Source: Butyriboletus loyo
Lineage: Eukaryota; Basidiomycota; Agaricomycetes; Boletales; Boletaceae
NCBI GenBank assembly: GCA_038093515.1
Contig: JBBPSI010000154.1
Coordinates: forward strand, 1 to 60,405
Length of the DNA: 60,405 nucleotides
Direction: 5' to 3'
Every line of letters starts with the position of its first letter. Positions within the stretch are counted from its first letter, which is position 1. Shown here piece after piece: positions 57,581 to 60,405 of this stretch. Below the pieces are notes generated by a model, which was given only the letters and a program-made list of their open reading frames with translations, had not been told where the DNA came from and did not search any database. Position numbers and translations under genes: made by a program.

Positions 57581-58335
57581 CTTGGTTAAAACTTCAGATA
57601 CACACCCGGTCCCCAGGGTAGGGGTAGCGTGCTTGTCGGCGATTGGCCAATAGCGTACCCGTCTCGTTTCTCCTATCCCGCACATACCAGTAGGCCTCCA
57701 CTTGACGGAGCAGAAATCCCGCTGAAGGGAAAACCCGGTACTCAGGGTTAAGAGTCGTTACTGCGCGGCAGTTTTTATTTCTGATGCTTTTAGGGGAACC
57801 CCTTGGAAGGGTAGATTTTGTGTCTCGAGTAAACACTTGTAAAAATTCATTCTCCGTCGCTCCCTTGGAGTTGATATTCTGCGCTAGGGTCGTGCCTAGT
57901 TTGCAAAGAGCGACTTCGGGACCCCCAAATCCCGTTGGCTGAGCTATTCTCAATTGTAGTCCCTGTGGTAACACGGGAGGTAGAACCCAGAAAAAACTTT
58001 TCAAAATTTGTCAACTAGTAGTAAAAAAGTTTTTACCCGTAACTGTCCATTACCGGACTAAGCTTCGTCGGAGATACTACCTCCGTTCGAAGAAATATTT
58101 TCTACGTTCTACTTGTTGTAGAGTCCCCCAGAGTCACCTTGGAAGATAGGAGACAGTAAGGGTCTTTATACCTCGTAGTTTTCTTTTACCGAAGAAGCCG
58201 GTTCAGCCGAAGAAAAGGTTGCCGAAGAAGATTCAAAAATCACCCCCTTTCCTCCGCCCCCAACTTCTTTAATTTCCAATTACCAAACTGGGTTCCGAAT
58301 ACTCTACGGACTTCCCAGACGACGACCAAAAAAGG
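57581..58335 (+). other. leader of element B with triple GCCGAAGAA motif
   Basis: Untranslated leader between LTR and gag. Near its end the motif CCGAAGAA occurs three times (about 58191-58230). The same motif recurs in the leader of element A (about 431-472 on the minus strand), where the third copy is changed. It could be a packaging, primer or translation signal; not known. Confidence 0.45.
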
Positions 58336-59547
58336 ATGTCCGATCCCGGTCCGTCTTACGCCCCCGCTCCCACCGACTATGTCCCTGCCGCCCCCGTCTA
58401 CGACGATCAGACATTGCGCGCCCTCTTCGCGCAGTGGTTGGAAAAAGATACCCAAGGAGGAATTTCTAAGAAAGTTGCTGACCCAGGAGAATGGGACGGC
58501 GACAGAGAAAAGTTCCACCACTGGTGGACTTCCCTTAAAGTCTGGGTGTCCGTCAACACCTGGAAAACAGACAAACTCAGGACGGTCGCGGTTCTCAGCC
58601 GCATTAAAGGCAAGGGCCAGGACTTTTCGCAATTGGTCCTGGAAGATTATGTCATGGAGGAGGAAAAGTACCTAGATCCTCTTGACAGATCTAAAGGAAA
58701 AAAGAAGGATCTGGCTTGGCCAGAATGGGAGTATTTACAGGCCATGATCAGAGGCCACTTCCAAATCGACGTGCTTGCTCATCAGGCACTAAGGAAATTG
58801 GCCGCTCTCACTCAGGGCCAAACACAAATCGATACCTTCTTAGAAAGGTTCAAAGTCCTCTACCGGCAGTCGGAGTGCGAGCCCAAGCACGCCATTGAAC
58901 TCCTAAAAAGGGCAGTAAAATACGAGATCTACAAACAGGTCTTCCTCTCATGTTCCGAGGACGTCCTGGAGGATTTCAATAGTTTAGTGGAAGAGTTCAG
59001 GAGGACAGGAAGGTCCTTCGAACAGATGTACGCCGAGAGGGGAACGGGGCAAGCACGGCAATGGAGGCCGTATTCGCAGCAGCCCCAAAGAGGTTACCCG
59101 CCTCCCAAAGGACCCCCTCCTGGCTTCACTGCCACAGGAACTCAACCGGGCCGCGGAGCCCCAATGGATCTTTCCGCACAGCAATCTGGCCCTGAGACCA
59201 GAACGTGTTTCGGCTGCGGGCAGGCCGGACACATCCGCCCAAACTGCCCCCAAAACCCAAACCGTCGGGATAAAGCCGGTACCACTCCTCGCCCGAAAGT
59301 AAGGCAGCAGTGGATCCAGCAGGCCGATGGAACCTACGTCCAAGGATGGGTTCAAGTCAATGCCGCGGAGGTAACCCCTCCAAATTCTTCTTATCAGTCA
59401 AGGCCGTTACCGGCACCACCTGCGGTTGGAGCACCGCAACAAGAAGTTTCCCAGCGCGCCGCGTATATGGGAGACGACGCCCGAGCATACTGGGCAGATG
59501 TCTTCGCTTGCGAAGCAAAGGAAAAGGCCTCGCGGTCTTTAAAATGA
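58336..59547 (+). CDS. gag: gag polyprotein, full length
   Basis: 403 residues from ATG 58336 to TGA 59545-59547. The capsid-like region (about residues 40-235) contains WWTSLKVWV, a helical block with LAHQALRKLAALTQG and an FLERFKVLYRQSE motif of the retrotransposon gag family (Retrotrans_gag). Then a Pro/Gln-rich linker and one CCHC zinc knuckle (CFGCGQAGHIRPNC, about residues 291-304) for RNA binding. The C-terminal tail is polar. The protein assembles virus-like particles and packages element RNA. Its stop overlaps the next start as ATGA. Confidence 0.92.
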   Translation: MSDPGPSYAPAPTDYVPAAPVYDDQTLRALFAQWLEKDTQGGISKKVADPGEWDGDREKFHHWWTSLKVWVSVNTWKTDKLRTVAVLSRIKGKGQDFSQLVLEDYVMEEEKYLDPLDRSKGKKKDLAWPEWEYLQAMIRGHFQIDVLAHQALRKLAALTQGQTQIDTFLERFKVLYRQSECEPKHAIELLKRAVKYEIYKQVFLSCSEDVLEDFNSLVEEFRRTGRSFEQMYAERGTGQARQWRPYSQQPQRGYPPPKGPPPGFTATGTQPGRGAPMDLSAQQSGPETRTCFGCGQAGHIRPNCPQNPNRRDKAGTTPRPKVRQQWIQQADGTYVQGWVQVNAAEVTPPNSSYQSRPLPAPPAVGAPQQEVSQRAAYMGDDARAYWADVFACEAKEKASRSLK

Positions 59548-60405
59548 AAAAGTCTTCTAGTGTAGGGGTACCTGGAGGACTGAACAATATTTCTTCTTTT
59601 TCAAATTCTTTCTCCGCATTATCTACATTTGTGGACTATTCCGTAGACACAGATGAACTTTCTTACGTACCATCTGAATCTAAACTTTCGATTGGATCGG
59701 TGTTCGCGAATTCGTCTCCGGATGTAAGCGTGGATGTTCCCGGTTTAGTTGATTGTAAAGAGGACGAATTTCTTGATTCCTGTATTAAATCGAATGAACT
59801 ATCTATAGAAAAACTCGAAAGAGCGTCTCCTGACGGGAGCGCGGCGCACAAAAGCGTGCTTAATTCTCTTTTGAGACAAATGAAAACCAGATCCCCGATT
59901 TCATCTCCCTCTTCTTCTAATTATAAATCCCCTAAATCTTCTTTAATGTTTGGTGGAGATTACTCCCCGGTGGTGAAAATCACCTACCAGTCAAACGCTA
60001 CTTGGCGAACTCGTTCGCTTAAAGCTTTGCTGGATACGGGAGCGGTCAATACCTTCATTGACAAAAATTATTGTGATACGAGAAAAATAGACACTGTACC
60101 ATTAGAACGTTCCATGGAGGTTATCAATGCAGACGGCTCTAAAGGAGCAATAGGTCGCATTACGCACAAAGCCTACCTATTTATGGAAATTGATGGGCAC
60201 CACGAATCGATTGAGGCTTACGTCTCTCTTCTTGGTTCTCATCAAATGATTATTGGTTACGATTGGTTTGCACGTCATAACCCAGACATTGACTGGCGTT
60301 TTAAAACCATTAAATTTAATCATTGTTCACCTTACTGTAGTGTTATCAGAGACTCTATTTCATCTTCGAACATTACTTCTTGCTGTACTATAGAACCAGA
60401 GGTTG
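59544..60405 (+). CDS. pol: pol polyprotein, protease region (runs off the window)
   Basis: The frame opens with ATG at 59544, overlapping the gag stop in the tetranucleotide ATGA, and stays open for 287 codons to the window edge. The first 130 residues are polar and Ser-rich. The aspartic protease follows: ALLDTGAVNTFID holds the catalytic Asp-Thr-Gly, and IIGYDWFARHNPDIDW is the typical Ty3/gypsy motif downstream of the flap. Reverse transcriptase, RNase H and integrase would follow outside. Being one base back from the gag frame with its own ATG, pol may be translated by termination-reinitiation rather than frameshift. Confidence 0.9.
   Translation, partial: MKKSSSVGVPGGLNNISSFSNSFSALSTFVDYSVDTDELSYVPSESKLSIGSVFANSSPDVSVDVPGLVDCKEDEFLDSCIKSNELSIEKLERASPDGSAAHKSVLNSLLRQMKTRSPISSPSSSNYKSPKSSLMFGGDYSPVVKITYQSNATWRTRSLKALLDTGAVNTFIDKNYCDTRKIDTVPLERSMEVINADGSKGAIGRITHKAYLFMEIDGHHESIEAYVSLLGSHQMIIGYDWFARHNPDIDWRFKTIKFNHCSPYCSVIRDSISSSNITSCCTIEPEV

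Larger units (their letters stand above)
57061..60405 (+). mobile_element. Ty3/gypsy LTR retrotransposon B, 5' part
   Basis: 5' LTR (57061-57580), a 755-bp leader, gag (58336-59547) and the start of pol (59544 on) with the protease; the window ends before reverse transcriptase. Gag and the visible pol are open, so this copy may be young. It lies inside an older minus-strand LTR fragment (56879-57060). Its continuation, 3' LTR and target duplication are beyond the window. Confidence 0.9.

Noticed and set aside
57581..57620. tRNA primer-binding site next to LTR B
   Set aside because: The bases after the LTR (CTTGGTTAAA...) do not fit the 3' end of a standard tRNA by eye; left unassigned.

Overview
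The window reads as nuclear DNA of a filamentous basidiomycete (Agaricomycetes). The genes are dense and cut by many introns of about 40-75 nt with GT-AG borders. The content (intron-rich TKL-type kinase, WD40/TPR/HET protein, CBM1-GH5 endoglucanase, secreted type-B carboxylesterase) suits a plant-associated mushroom-forming lineage. Rhizoctonia-like Ceratobasidiaceae is my best guess, but this is inference only. Exon borders quoted below were found by eye; most models were checked by frame and total codon count.

Layout. 1-1547: 5' end of a Ty3/gypsy retrotransposon on the minus strand, inserted into a decayed Tc1/mariner transposase (1548-2152). 2494-2909: a tRNA-derived SINE with a perfect 15-bp target-site duplication. 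3241-4088: eEF1B-gamma-type glutathione transferase, then a patch of duplicated gene fragments (4620-4910). 5309-6946: aldo-keto reductase. 7552-10116: Alg6. 10673-12360: FMN hydroxy-acid dehydrogenase. 12886-15710: SLP1-type SUN protein. 16379-17301: V-ATPase subunit c. 17765-18534: hotdog thioesterase. 19058-21118: Alg11. 22152-23236: single-pass membrane protein. 23684-28013: RPAP1. 29212-29916: HIT protein Hnt1. 30049-31857: glutathione synthetase. 32376-34926: secreted carboxylesterase. 35485-37071: protein kinase. 37268-39610: a large minisatellite. 39.6-43.7 kb: gene-poor, with a broken 7-TM gene. 43770-45840: WD40 protein. 46378-48288: GH5 endoglucanase. 49435-49535: intron-containing tRNA-Ala. 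49784-51489: Msp1. 52179-56395: WD40-TPR-HET fusion. 56773-60405: a nest of LTR pieces and a second, plus-strand Ty3/gypsy element that leaves the window inside pol.

How the genes relate. About half the window is conserved housekeeping. Alg11 (cytosolic face) and Alg6 (lumenal face) act at successive stages of dolichol-linked oligosaccharide assembly, and the SLP1-type SUN protein is also an ER membrane protein; the clustering may be chance. The right half is accessory: satellite DNA, a kinase, a WD40 protein, a plant-cell-wall enzyme and the WD40-TPR-HET protein, whose architecture resembles a fungal allorecognition or cell-death receptor. Related retroelements in opposite orientation bound the window.
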